A stretch of 64,000 nt of DNA, from positions 503,085 to 567,084 of the forward strand of contig NW_004797404.1 in assembly GCF_000002075.1 (NCBI RefSeq), written 5' to 3'. This DNA comes from Aplysia californica. Its lineage: Eukaryota; Mollusca; Gastropoda; Aplysiida; Aplysiidae. The notes under the pieces were generated by a model. It was not told the origin of the DNA and searched no databases. It was given only the letters and a program-made list of their open reading frames with translations. The translations under genes were made by a program, and so were the position numbers. This document shows, piece after piece, positions 13,501 through 24,000 of this stretch (position 1 is its first letter; each line of letters starts with the position of its first letter).

Positions 13501-16500
13501 GACCACCGCGACCGCAAATTCATGCAGAATCATCCTCGAGAAACATTTTCTCTTGTGATGTATTCGAACGCAGCTTATTAGACTTGTTTGGCTAATCTTT
13601 AATCCTGTAGAGGCCTGTCTAGTGTTTTACGGCATTTACGCATGTCGCGCACCAGGCCTAGATCTAGATCTACCTAAACATTACAAGCAGTCACTCAAAC
13701 TCGAACACCAGTCAGAAACATTCTATCAAAGATACATTTCCAGTTACAAATCAAAAAACATTTCAGCCCAGCCCTAGACCGAGACCTGTGCGTCAGTGGA
13801 AAGTAGGGTGCGTAAACGCTGTCCATCTCTCTCTTTGTACAGCGTGAGGGGTACTCTCACCAAATATCCGGTTTTCTAGTAAATTCTAGGCTTGTCTTAT
13901 GCAGGCTGTGCAGGTTGTAGTGGAAATTTCCCCTTGCCATGCTTAACTTGTCGGCGTGTTTCGCGGATCGGAGCGTGCATTTAGAGGGAGTGACCGTGCG
14001 TTTGTACGTCTAAATTATATAGTAAAAAACCCGTCAGATGACGAAAACGTGCGTTTGAGCGGAGCGTGCTTTTGTATGGCGTGCGTTTAGGCGGAGACTG
14101 CTGTATCTTTTCTTGCTTTTTTTTTCACCATTTAGATTTTGAATTTCAACAAATTGTTTCTTGAGCATATGCAATCAATACCAGATTGAGAAGCTGCAAT
14201 TTAAAAAAAAAATTAAATTTATGGGCGGCTTCATTTTTAGTATATCTGAAAGCTGGCAGATGATGCAGTTTTTGTTCTCCTTTTAATCCTTACTTATGAT
14301 TTTTTGCTAGTGGCCAGGAACCTCTTTGGTCTGTGGTGTGAATGGAAAATGAATGTACATGTATGTTTTAAACTAAAGTGGGAATGGCATGCCCATAAGT
14401 TGATAGAATAAGTAGATCTTCGAAGAATATCATATGCATAAAAATATCCAACTGTTGATATCCTTCATGAATTTTTCCGCTAATGTGATAATCTTTTTTT
14501 CCCCTTTTCTTCCTGATCGCACAGGATGAAATTATTTTTAATACATAGGAGATCAAAAAGTAAAAATAAATAGCTATTGCTTTTGAATTAACAAGCAAAT
14601 TCAAGGTGCTCCCTGTTTGTGTGGTGAGATTCAATTGTATTTTCTTTCTACAGATACAGCAGAGATTGCTAACAACTATTTGAAGAATAAGTGAGTATTG
14701 CTCCTGTTCCACATGTGGGTCATTGTGATGGAATCGGGCACTTGTCAAAATTTGGGAATATAAAATTCAGCATTTTCCCTACCGTTGGGCGAGTTTTATC
14801 TAAAAAAATTATTTTGCAAAGAAACCTTCTCCTTCCATGAAGGACACATTTTAGGGTGAATTTTTCTTTTGAAAAAACGCTGTTTGAAGCCCCCCAAAAA
14901 TGTTATTTTGTTGAACAAGTATGAGTATTCTGCTTTAAAAGTCACTCAACTATGAGGGTCAGTACTCTCGCTAATTTCACCCGTAACAGCAGATAACCTT
15001 TACCTTCTTAAATCAAACATATCTCCACTTTTATGCCAGAATAATCAATATTTTTTCACCCAGTTGAAAAAGGAATAAACAAGTTTTGATAAGAGAAAAG
15101 ATAAGATAAGATAGTACTTTATTATCCCAGAGGGAAATTTTCCTAGGCTGTACAGGACCGTAAAAACACATGCAGGTATACATAAAAAATTTAAATTATA
15201 TACATTACTCTCATTAAAATTCTATATGAAATGAGAAGTACAGCTGACAAAATGTACATGTACATCAAATGCGTCATTCAACCACATGCAGAAATTCAAT
15301 ACTAGACCTTTGGAGTTATATACAGATACATACTCCAAGAGCAATATACCCATCTATGCTCATTCTGACAAAAGCCTTATGCTAGATGGTAAAAAACTTA
15401 TATCTTTCTTTCTTTGTTTTTGGAGGTACATATCTGCCGCTGCGTGATCTTACAATTTGTGTGGAAAAGGGGTGTGATGGGTTGTTTATAATGCTTTTTA
15501 TCTTTTTTACACGTGTGGTGTTATACATTTCATCCATTCTATTAAAATCATATCCAGAGATATTGCTGGCTTTCTTAATGGTTCTGTCAAATTTTTCTTT
15601 TTATCTTTCCCCTTACAATTCCCACCCCAGCAGCAAATACAAAATAATAGCACACTTTCAATCATAGAATGGTAAAAAAGGGACATAATCTTATTGTCAA
15701 CACGGAAACTTCTTAATTTCCTTAAAAGGAACATTCTTTGATTAACTTTTTTATGCACAAGAGCAGCGTGGGGATGCCAGTAGCCGCATTGTTGTTGTTT
15801 TTGTTGTTGGTGGTGGTGGTGGTTTGTATTTTGTTTGTAATTTTTATTTTGTTGCTGATTTCGCACAAAGCTGACAATAAAACGAAATGTATCAGACGAG
15901 GAAGACAGAGTGCCATGTAAAAACAAACACATGGGTCGCCACCACTCGTAGAACGAGCGACGCTTCTGTCACAAGTTCATGTTGGCGTCCTTTGTTACTT
16001 TGTTACAGACTGGGTAAACAGTGACCACTCATCTCACTTACGATTTGTGTTTAAGTTCTGGGCGGGGCTTGTGGGTTATGAGGGATCACACGCTTACCTC
16101 ACCAGCAGCTGAAAATTGGTAGCTTTTGGTCAACAGTGGGAGGGGCCTACGCAACATGATCGGTTGGAGGGACTACCTAACAACAACGACAGGGGATTGA
16201 ATTATGACGGCTCCCCCACAACGTCAGGGGCCAATGCACAATGTATGACAAAACGTAATGGAGTCACTAAGATGACCGTCTTAGACAGGTATTATTGCTT
16301 AGTATTATAGGGGTTGTGTGTTAAATTATTGTGGCCGTGGCCGCGGCCGCGTTGGACAGGTGCCCGTTTTACACAGTTAAATTATATAGAAAAAACGCAA
16401 GGGGGGAAATGGAAAGTGGCCGTTTGTACAGGTGGCCGTCTTATAGAGGTGGCCGTCAGGGCAGGTTTGACTGTATATTTTTGTTGCTGAAGCCAGTGAA

Positions 16501-16901
16501 AGCACACTATTATGAATGATCAACTATGTATATCTTATCTTATCTTATCTTACCTTGTCTTTTCTTTTCTTATCTTATCTTATTAATTGAATGACACTGA
16601 ACTTGGAAACATGAAAGACGAAAATAAAGGTGGATTACAAAACGTCAGATCAGCTTCCGAGTAAATTGTACAGAGCTCTCATAAAATTAAAGCTTTTTAT
16701 ATTTTATCAATAAATCTGGACTCTCTTTTCCACAGCCCATCGTTCAGTAACCCTGAGGAGGCAGTTAACACTCGAAGGTTGAAAAAATCTCTCACTATGT
16801 ACAGCAGTTTTGACTGGGGAAAGGTTCCCAGGATCGAAGACAGGAGGCGATCAGCAGTGCAGTTTGGCTCTCCGAGGATAATCACACAGGTCTACCGATA
16901 G
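4677..16901 (+). CDS. LRRC72: LRRC72, leucine-rich repeat-containing protein 72 (seven exons; first coding exon not found)
   Basis: Exons 4677-4750, 9078-9147, 9668-9863, 11574-11663, 12580-12732, 14654-14690 and 16736-16901 all have AG/GT borders and join in one frame to give 261 residues and a TAG stop. The order of motifs matches vertebrate LRRC72 as I remember it: KRDKDVEELYLSNR at the start, LRR units LSELHLHDNQLSDI and LTTLTLHNNQLTKL, then an LRR-cap-like YRLFVINSVPSLTLLDRSEV, then VAFGRK, and PEEAVNTRRLKKSL near the end. Human LRRC72 is about 290 residues, so roughly 20-40 N-terminal residues are missing; the first visible exon starts in phase 0, so an upstream phase-0 exon is expected. 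The protein's role is poorly known; a cilium/axoneme link is inference from its LRR type and phylogeny. The neighbour LRRC56 is convergent. Introns carry many transposons but the exons show no damage. Confidence 0.9.
5193..6430. mobile_element. GGTG-type MITE, rearranged copy in LRRC72 intron, interrupted by another repeat
   Basis: One end carries CACGGTGTAATCAGTCGCTC and the other CGAGTGCCTGATTTCACCCC, i.e. inverted termini of type GGTGAAATCAGGCRCTC. The first 110 bp are duplicated in tandem (5193 and 5303) and a second partial copy starts at about 5735. Less altered copies are at 20645-21075 and 49846-50285. A different repeat is inserted at about 5958-6310. No coding capacity. Confidence 0.8.
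5958..6310. repeat. Dispersed repeat beginning CTAGCTGGGCCCCC, inserted in the MITE
   Basis: The first about 135 bp (GCTGGGCCCCCTTTCAATGA ... GGTCTAGATCTAC) recur at 59659-59800 with few differences. The surrounding MITE resumes at about 6316, so this is an insertion. The type of element is unknown. Confidence 0.65.
7242..9011 (+). mobile_element. Decayed mariner-like element split by a pogo-type MITE
   Basis: Left end CAGGGTGTCTAAAAAAAAGG and right end, read inverted, CCGGGTGTTAAAAAAAAGAG, each with TA outside, as Tc1/mariner requires; the similarity of the ends extends about 100 bp. Between about 8300 and 8700 broken coding traces remain (PPDLKPFSYYLW; CQRVIQNFQLLL), like the PPxSPDLNPxDFxLW and VxxNFxxRL motifs of mariner-type transposases. 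Multiple frame breaks. A second element occupies 7436-8253. Confidence 0.75.
7436..8253. mobile_element. Pogo-like MITE, copy 1 (inside the mariner-like element)
   Basis: Flanked by TA on both sides. Inverted ends CAGTCGAACCTGCCCTGACG and CAGTCGAACCTGTGTAAAAC, followed by tandem ACGGCCACC-type motifs. 818 bp; internal sequence shared with copies at 10693-11499 and 15776-16473 (reverse orientation). Terminal CAGTCGAACCTG and TA target fit pogo/Tigger-type Tc1/mariner elements. No transposase. Confidence 0.88.
9078..9147 (+). CDS. LRRC72: LRRC72 exon
   Basis: Acceptor TTTTCAG, donor GTGCG (weaker than the others). Encodes LRR residues NLVEMIDLKRFRYLKKLW then ANGNK; 70 nt, leaves phase 0. Confidence 0.87.
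9360..9597. repeat. AT-rich (ATT)n microsatellite with (GATT)n end
   Basis: Long imperfect run of ATT/ATTATT units, ending in GATTGATTGATTGAA about 70 bp before an LRRC72 exon acceptor. Confidence 0.9.
9668..9863 (+). CDS. LRRC72: LRRC72 exon carrying the core LRR units
   Basis: Acceptor TTTCTGCAG, donor GTAAGTG. Encodes two clear LRRs (LSELHLHDNQLSDI; LTTLTLHNNQLTKL) and the linker to the cap. 196 nt, leaves phase 1. Confidence 0.9.
9945..10095 (+). repeat. Dispersed repeat with AAAGTAAGACAGACAAAC core, copy 1
   Basis: Shares AGAGAAGCA, ACACAATAATGGTC, GTGTTGGGACAAAGTAAGAC and AACCACTCACAAA with 47105-47250, and more weakly with 36210-36335. Function and class unknown; probably an old SINE or MITE tail. 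Confidence 0.6.
10410..10562. repeat. (GA)n microsatellite
   Basis: Interrupted purine tract passing into a clean (GA)n run at about 10525-10561. Confidence 0.95.
10693..11499. mobile_element. Pogo-like MITE, copy 2
   Basis: TA on both flanks (10691-10692, 11500-11501); ends CAGTCGAACCTGTGTAAGAC and, inverted, CAGTCGAACCTGCCCTGACG. 807 bp, inverted relative to copy 1. Open frames inside are chance frames. Confidence 0.9.
11574..11663 (+). CDS. LRRC72: LRRC72 exon with LRR-cap motif
   Basis: Acceptor CTATTTCAG, donor GTGGG. Encodes LFNNPIAQEPEYRLFVINSV then PSLTLLDRS, the typical LRR-cap ending (NP...YR...P.L..LD). 90 nt, phase 1 to phase 1. Confidence 0.9.
12175..12250 (+). repeat. Possible tRNA-derived SINE head
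   Basis: TGGCCTGAGTAGTG resembles an A box and GGGTTCAAATGG a B box, about 35 bp apart. No full clover-leaf, so not called as a tRNA gene. Confidence 0.3.
12580..12732 (+). CDS. LRRC72: LRRC72 exon after the LRR cap
   Basis: Acceptor GGTTTACAG, donor GTATGAG. Encodes EVTKSERDISRRIY, VAFGRK and a Pro/Ser-rich stretch; 153 nt, phase 1 to phase 1. EVT-ER and VAFG-K are shared with vertebrate LRRC72. Confidence 0.88.
12937..12976. repeat. (CCT)n microsatellite
   Basis: About 13 CCT units in a wider CT-rich tract (12840-12976), in the LRRC72 intron just after the exon at 12580. Confidence 0.95.
13111..14103. mobile_element. TA-flanked nonautonomous DNA element with CGCCTAAACGCAC ends
   Basis: Left end CTGTAGTCTTCGCCTAAACG and right end, inverted, CAGCAGTCTCCGCCTAAACG, each preceded by TA. 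Subterminal GTGCGTTT motifs are repeated on both sides. 993 bp without coding capacity. Tc1/mariner-like by target site; superfamily not certain. Confidence 0.75.
14654..14690 (+). CDS. LRRC72: LRRC72 micro-exon
   Basis: Only 37 nt, between TTTCTTTCTACAG and GTGAGT. Encodes DTAEIANNYLKN. Its phases (1 in, 2 out) are exactly what the flanking exons need, which supports it despite the length. Confidence 0.82.
15095..15775 (-). mobile_element. 5'-truncated LINE, RT C-terminal fragment
   Basis: Minus-strand translation gives VHKKVNQRMFLLRKLRSFRV then DNKIMSLFYHSMIESVLLFC, the KK-NQR-YFLRKLRSF...YRS-IESVL motif of CR1/L2-like reverse transcriptases. The 3' side has CCCAGAGGGAAATTTT (plus-strand reading) and an (AAGAT)n tail. 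It directly abuts the broken left side of pogo-MITE copy 3. Confidence 0.82.
15776..16473. mobile_element. Pogo-like MITE, copy 3 (left end missing)
   Basis: Same orientation and internal sequence as copy 2 from its GCCGCATTGT motif onward; right end CAGGTTTGACTG followed by TA (16474-16475). About 85-90 bp including the left TIR are missing where the LINE fragment joins. Confidence 0.87.
16534..16582. repeat. (ATCTT)n microsatellite
   Basis: Interrupted TCTTA units about 150 bp before the last LRRC72 exon. The same unit forms LINE tails elsewhere in the window, so it may be a residual LINE tail. Confidence 0.85.
16736..16901 (+). CDS. LRRC72: LRRC72 last coding exon with stop
   Basis: Acceptor CTCTTTTCCACAG; ends at TAG 16899-16901. 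Encodes PSFSNPEEAVNTRRLKKSL, then SFDWGKVPRIEDRR and the C-terminus. The PEEAV-RLKKS and W-VP motifs match the LRRC72 C-terminus. Confidence 0.88.
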
Positions 16902-19900
16902 CCAGTATTATATGGACTATAGTGCTGTTTTGTAATGTGGTAGTGTTTTCACAGTCTCTAAGTACTGTGAAAAGACAGGATGATATTAGAAGGAACATTA
17001 ATCAGCTGTTTGACATAAGCTGCTTTCCGCTTCATTTTGATGTCACAGTAAGCCAGTAATTCTGAAAAAGCACTTATTGCCACGGAAATCTTTTTTGTGG
17101 GCACGTTTTACGTTTTTCCTTATGTTCTTGTTTTTCTTAATGTGAACAGCTGCACTATTCATTGTTATACGTGCCGTTCAAACAATTGTTTGATGGTGCT
17201 TGAAAAATATTGGTCTTGGGATGAAATTTCCTCAAATGATGTTGCCTGAAGAGCAATAGTTTAACATGAAAATCAGTGTAATATCCAGATGTTTTGATGA
17301 TATCATCAGTATTTAATGTCAGCTCACTGTTCCATTTTCTTTTCGCTAGCCATCCTATACTAGGCTGAAACTTGCTCCTCAGAAATTTGAAATTCTGTAG
17401 ATGCTTATTCATACCTTGAAACAGGCTCTAATCATGTCAGTCTACTCTGTTTGTAAATTATTAATCGTTGTGACACAACAATCGAAGCAGAACTATAAAT
17501 TCCAATTCAATTAACTGTTTAACTCATTTTCATATGAAGCTGCTTAAAATTTCTACTAATGTTCTGAGTATCTTTTTTAAAGCGAAAACTATAGGACAGA
17601 AATATCACAAGAAAATGTACTCCTGACATAAGTCTGGGATGTAGATTTCCCCCCCTTTGTGTTTTAAACAGATTTATGCTTCTTGCGTGTGTGTTGAATG
17701 TTCCAAAGAGAAGTCATTGTAGGAAACATTCATCCTTTATTTCAATTAAGTAAAATGAGCATTTGTAATCAAAACTGTCGTTACCTTCTTCTGAATATCT
17801 GCTCGAGTACATTTGTCATCTGTTTTTGTTTTTCCTCTGAGAAGCTTTTAAATGGGAGAACCATTATTACAATAGGCGTGGTTGGTTGTCAAAATACTAT
17901 TATATGCTGTGTAACTCTTTCTTGTATTGCATTTAGCCTGATGTTGATGCAGAAATGTATAGATTACTGACATGTTTTGTTTTTTTCTTCTATGGGAAAT
18001 TATACTCAGTGTCAAAGTATTTGACTTAGTATGATATTTTTTACGATACTGTTACTTAATATGAGAATGTTAAACAACATGACTTATTGAAGTCTCTTTT
18101 TCTTCAAGTTTGCTCTAACATCAAGTATGCTGTGTAAATAAAGTTAGTACTCCATTAGAAAATGGTAGAATCACTGAAACTTGTACTAGTGAAGTAAGAA
18201 AACAGAAAAAATACCACTTTGTCTATAATGTGCGGATATAATGGTTGTGAGAGAATACACAATACAACCCCAGTACAGACAACATTGCGAAACCTGGCCA
18301 TTGCTGCCCATGGGTGCAATGTCTTGCTTCCTGTTGGTGAATGAAGTGAGAAAAATGGGGTAAAGTACTTTTCCAAAGATAAAACATCATGTTTAACAGA
18401 ACCAAGAATTAAACTGAAAACATTTTTATAGCTAGTCCAGCGCCTTACTGCTTGACCAGGGTACAGGTGGTAGATATGTACTATAGCATACTTCTTATTA
18501 TTCTGATGTCGGCTGCTTCTGAGCCACACTTTTAAGGGTAAATATGATCTTTGAACCCATGAATGTTGAAAAGGGAAGTGCACAACGTACTACATGCTTT
18601 TGAATTATTTACTTTCTATTTTTATGTCAGATGATAAAACTCTACCTGGGGGTGGAATATTTGTTAATTTCTTGTGCCAAGAAAGATCTCTGCACCTGTT
18701 TCATTGAAATAATACGTTTCTTCTTTTGGCTATTTGATTCGGTTGAACATAATGAATTGATTTCATTTTCTCTACAACTAAGAATTGTTTACATTCTATG
18801 TGATGTATTTTCTTTTATGTTCTTATTAATTGAGATACTTAATCAAGTGAGGGAACAGTTTCACTAAATAATTTTTTTCTACATACAGAGAAAGTTACAA
18901 GAGTGGTAGGATCTAGTCAGATATGTAACAAACACAAGTCTTTAATTGTCTAGCTGTCTGGTTGGCTGTCCCAAATTGAAGTTCTTAGGCTATGGTCATT
19001 TCAGAAGTTTTCTTGGCTCTCCATCCACTCAGCTCAGCCTATAGGAGATTGACGTAATATTGGAAGTCCCAACTTGAAAATTACCTCGCCTTTCTGCGTT
19101 TTAAAGGACATGAAACCTTTGCCATGCCATGAATCTTTATAGAGACAATTTTTAATTAACGAAGCCTAATATTTTTGAAGCCCCTAGTTATCAGTTGAAA
19201 TGTTGGGGAAAATTGAAAAGAAATATAGCAGTTGGAAGGAAATGAAACAGCTTTTAGGTAACTCAATCATCATTGATAAAGCATGTTGTGATTTATGCAC
19301 CTTTTTCTATTATTTCTATGTTTTTTTATTTATGGTACTTCAGTTCGTAATTTTTATGAACAGGAAATTGTAACTAAAGGTGATCTTAAGGTTCCTGATA
19401 TTCTACTTCATTTTGTTCAATGTGATCCGGTGTGCTTGTGTAACATAACGAGAAAACTACCTTTTTTTATACACTTCTTTTCTCTGTGAACTGGTTGGGT
19501 TTTTTTCACTGGTGATCAACAGGTTCCAGATTAGTCATAAGTTGTTGGCTTGTCTTCTATTAATGGTCAAGTTTTTTTCTTTCCAATTGATTTGTTTCTT
19601 ATGAACACATATGTTGCTGTCCTTCCTTATACAAGTGTTGGACTTTCAAAGCATTGATGTCTTTGAGTACATTAATACACAGCTGGTGTTTTGGGGACAT
19701 TTTTTGGCATGAGAAGTTTATTGCTATTTACACCAGGTCTCTAACAAGAATAAAATAATTTATAAGAGCGGTCTTGTAACCACAGCAGGTGAGAAACATA
19801 TTGGCCTACCATTTGAAATAGACATTCATAAATTGTGTGTGCTTGTGAGCTCTTCTGTTATTGTCTCCAAATCTTCAGTTGTTATATCATTTCCCTTTGA

Positions 19901-20640
19901 ATCCTATATTATACTCATTTCATATCTGGCATTACTAATAGCTTCTTTTGCTCATGTAAATTAATGTCTGTCAATGTAATTCTTGTGTAAAAATGTCTAT
20001 GTAAACTCTTTTACACCCTGTGCTTTCCTTCACCCGATTGTAGTTTATTATATTCCTTCTTTGCACCAAAGATTATTGCAATCAGTCTTGATAAATGTAT
20101 ATCACATGATATTCCCTATAGAAGCTCCAAGCTTGCGCTGTGACTTGACATTCATTCCATATTCTAGAATTTTTGCTTCCTAAGATTAAAATGTTTACAA
20201 ATTTGAAAGATTTAAAACTGCTCCCTTCACTAAATTCTGTAGTACCATCTAGGACTTACATTTTTTCTTTTAGGTCTGTTATCGCCAGTTGCCCAGTTGA
20301 AAAGTTGAACTGGACGATATGGAAAACAAATTAAAACTTTCTTTCTATTGTAAATTTGAAAATGAACATACACATTTTATTCTTTTAAAAAAATGAGATG
20401 GATTCTTTCTGATTTAGTCAATGTTTTAATTCATTCAGGGTGACAACTAGGGGAAAGCAATGTAATTTGTAATGTCAAGACTTCTTTTTATACTAAGCAG
20501 TTAAAAACCATGATTCTATTTACAAATTAGATTTGAAAAGTATATGCTAAAAATGATTATTTGTCAAGATAAGTATCTCTGTCTCATCTTACATACTTAC
20601 TTATACTTTTGAATGGATATGTACCATTGTCCTTTCGTGA
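16902..20640. other. LRRC72 3' region and intergenic DNA, no further gene seen
   Basis: AT-rich; contains the possible poly(A) signal at 18137. Around 18290-18490 there are traces resembling a decayed SINE (TGCCCATGGGTGCAATGTC; GTCCAGCGCCTTACTGC), too weak to call. Confidence 0.5.
18137..18142 (+). promoter_or_regulatory. Possible polyadenylation signal for LRRC72
   Basis: AATAAA about 1.2 kb after the LRRC72 stop codon, in a stretch with no other gene. It is the first perfect hexamer I noticed on this strand; transcript data would be needed to assign it. Confidence 0.3.
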
Positions 20641-20644
20641 TGAA

Positions 20645-21075
20645 ATGTGTCACAACACGGTGGAATCAGGCACTCATCAGTTTTTTGGGGCATATAAAGA
20701 GTTATTGATATATGATAATGAAGCCTGTTCAGTTGGCTTTCTTTTATTAAAAATAGATACTAATTTGTCTTGAACAGAAGTCAAGATAATAGTGACTGAA
20801 GGAGATAGGGGTTGCCTGGTGTCAGAAGTGAAGTTACTGAGAAATGGCCGCAAAAGGTTGGTGATTTCCAAAGCAGAAGATACCTTGGCAAGTGCAAATT
20901 AAAGTGTTGTGCCTTTGACCAAGGTTTTTCAGAAAAATCCTCACAGAAATGTTTTTTAAATGGACATAAAAGATGTTGAGCCAACAATTAAAAATTTGAT
21001 GAAAATTGCCCAACGGGCAGAAAAATAACGATTTCTTGGATCTCATTATTTTGGCGAGCGCCTGATTTTACCACC
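20645..21075. mobile_element. GGTG-type MITE, copy 2
   Basis: Starts GTGTCACAACACGGTGGAAT and ends GAGCGCCTGATTTTACCACC, with imperfect inverted ends. Internal markers AATGGCCGCAAAAGGTTGGT and GTTGAGCCAACAATTAAAA align with the copies at 5193 and 49846. About 430 bp. Confidence 0.82.
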
Positions 21076-24000
21076 ACATATGCCACAAATCATTTTGAAG
21101 CCAAAAGGGTGTCAGATTGCAACGATGAATTGTAAATGTTTATTTAAAAAATTTTATCAAAGAAAACAAACTGTCTCAATTGTGAAAGATACCCTTGATT
21201 CCTAGCCTTCTGATTCTGAAGTAAATCATAATACATATATATATATATAATTTTTGTTGTTGTTGATAGAATAGTCCTTTCAAATTCAAATTTCAGAAAA
21301 TTAAAGTGACTTGAACCAGGGGCATTTTTTTAAACCTATCTTAGGGACAAAGTGGATCCATCCAAGAGAAATCTCCGCTTGCCTTTTTTACCCCATGAAA
21401 GTTGCTTTCATTTTACATTGACAAAGGCAGAGAGTCTATGATCCTTATTTGTCAACTCATTGAAACTGCAGATTCCAGTTCTCAGTTCGCCCTAAAGGAT
21501 GAAGTATTTCTAAATGTTTTCAAAAAAACCTATAGAAACCCCAAATAATGATAGAAGCAAACAGTGTTTTTTTTTAAATCATCAAAACTCTGAATAAGCA
21601 AAAAGATAAAAAGTAAAGACATTCTTTTCTTGCTGAAAACATAGACTGAAATTACTTTCAATATACTTTTTAAAAATTGCAAAAACTGTTAGTTTAATTT
21701 AAACTCTGTGTTGCATAAAAATCGGTAGAACATGTCAAATTTTGTTAGTTCAATCTTCTTTCTTTTCAAAACCTTACAGCTATCTTTAAAAAAATGATAA
21801 ACATTACTATTCAAGATGATGCGGACCCTTTGTAGAGGCTGAATGCCTTTGGTGGCCAGCATGGTCTCCTTTGATTACAATTTTTAAGGTTGAGAGTTTA
21901 TATGTCAGCACTCGTAATTTATTTTGTGGTTGGGCAGTATTTTTCATTGATGTACTTGTATTCTATACGGTAATGGAGACCTCAGCTCTTTCAGGACATC
22001 ATTTTTGTAACCTTTCAAATCATTCTGAAGGTATAGAAATAAAATGGCTTTTAGAGGTGGTGTAATATGTTCCCCCAGAAGTTACTGAAATATGTCTGAG
22101 AAGACTTAGTCTACAAGTGCTCCATTGTCAATGTTTTAAGGCGATTCATACATAGATTTTTAAATTTGACTTTGATACATATAATTCAAAATCGGAGACC
22201 TGTTTTGCTTTGCTTTGTTCTAAAAAAAATTCTAATGAAATAGTTTCCACCTGCTATATGCGCATGTTGTGTGGCCAAACGAACCACCGGATGCTTGGTA
22301 GTATGTGGTTTGCTTCTCCTTATGATGTCAGTTTTAACACCTATTCTGTCTTGCATCAATAGTTCTTTGCAGTCAAATAGGAGGTGACACATCAACTTCA
22401 CTGGTGTATTGGTTCGACTTTTTGCCATTATACACAGAAGACCTGAAAGCTAATTAATGATGTACTCCATCTGTTTGCTGTGATATTGTTTCACACTTAA
22501 CCTGGTTTGGCCCTGGCAGGCAGAGAGAAAGCTGTCCAACTCCTAAATGATCTAAACTGTCTGGATGGAAGTGTAAGACATCAACAATATCATAGAAAGT
22601 GACATGGGAGGCCACCTTCCCCTTCCTGCTCAGCTGTTTTTATGTTTCTCCATTTTCTTTAAAACGCCTGGCTGAACATTTGTAAATTCATTTTTGGATG
22701 AGTAACTAATATTATATTAGCCAACAGTCGGGCAGAATCTTGCCAAATTGTAGACATTTTGGTATAAAGTATAATGGAGAAGTGATGTTTTAAATAATTT
22801 TTAGCATCCCATCAGTGTCTCAAACTGCTTTTCAGTTATTTTGTCTCATTATTCTGAAATGATGTGCTCCTTCTCCTGCCTCTTTTTATGGGCTCTCAGG
22901 CCCATGAGTTGTTTCTGGAAAAGAATGAAAATTTTGATTCTTTAATATCTGTTTATGATAATATTTTTCTTATGTTTTGGATATATATATATATTTTTTA
23001 GAACAGTTATGAAATAAATACTTAGTCTTTATAAAAAGTTTTGGAAACCCTCTGAAATTTTAAATAAACAAGGTGCAATTGATGAATTCAACCGAGTTGT
23101 GTGGAATTTGTCATTTCTTGTAATTTTTAAAATTTACAGTAAAATACTGATTGCTAGCATCTTTGATTTCCAGCAATTTTAAGTATGATGTGAAGAGCAT
23201 TTGGGGCTGTCTTTTTGGAATAAGTTAAGATATTGTCAGCGAGCTACGTTAATGGCTTCAGTCTTAAATCATTGTTTCTAATTTCTATCTGTTCCTGCCT
23301 CCAGCCATAGTTATCTCTTTTTGTAATTTGTAACTTTGTTGGTACATTTACGCTGTTATATTACATGGTATGCTGTCATATTCATATAAAAGCAATTCCA
23401 AAATGGGTCGGTTTGGTTTTGGTATAAGTCTGACTTATGCCATTATTGTAGCGTATTGTTGTACTATTTTAAACAGTGAAATTCAATTAGTTTTCTTCTT
23501 TACTACAATTTAGTTTCATATTACATTTAAAAGTAATTGATCCGATAAAACATGTAATCTAAAATGCCTGCGAAATTTGGACACTCACAGCATGTAGATT
23601 TGATGGTAAACAATTTTCATCTCCATCCACACAACCTGGGAGGAGAAGGATGCAGCAGACAAATAGAGATGGACCATAAAAAGACTTCTCAACATGAGGA
23701 CTGAACTCATGTCTTTCCTGTCTAACTGCAAATAGACTGACCAAAGCACCAAAGATGCCTTTACTCACAGCTGAGCTTCCTGTCAACTGAAATGAGATAG
23801 TATAGGAAGATCTTGCTATCCACCACACAAAGCGTTTGAGCTATGTAGTCATCGTGTCGTTTGAAGACAAGTACAGTTAAATAGTCTAGTATGTGAAACA
23901 TCAACTTGTTTTTTAGCAAATGCCATGTATCAACTTTGTATGACAAAAAGAAGAAGAAGAAGAAGAAGAAGTAAAAAAAAAAAAGAAGTAGAAGAACAAG

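Noticed and set aside
15507-15932. 141-codon minus-strand frame taken as a gene
   Set aside because: It is the junction of a LINE RT fragment and the pogo-like MITE (His/Gln run from the MITE).
18155-18583. 142-codon minus-strand frame
   Set aside because: Sequence resembles a decayed SINE-like repeat rather than a gene; no recognised motif and no splice support.
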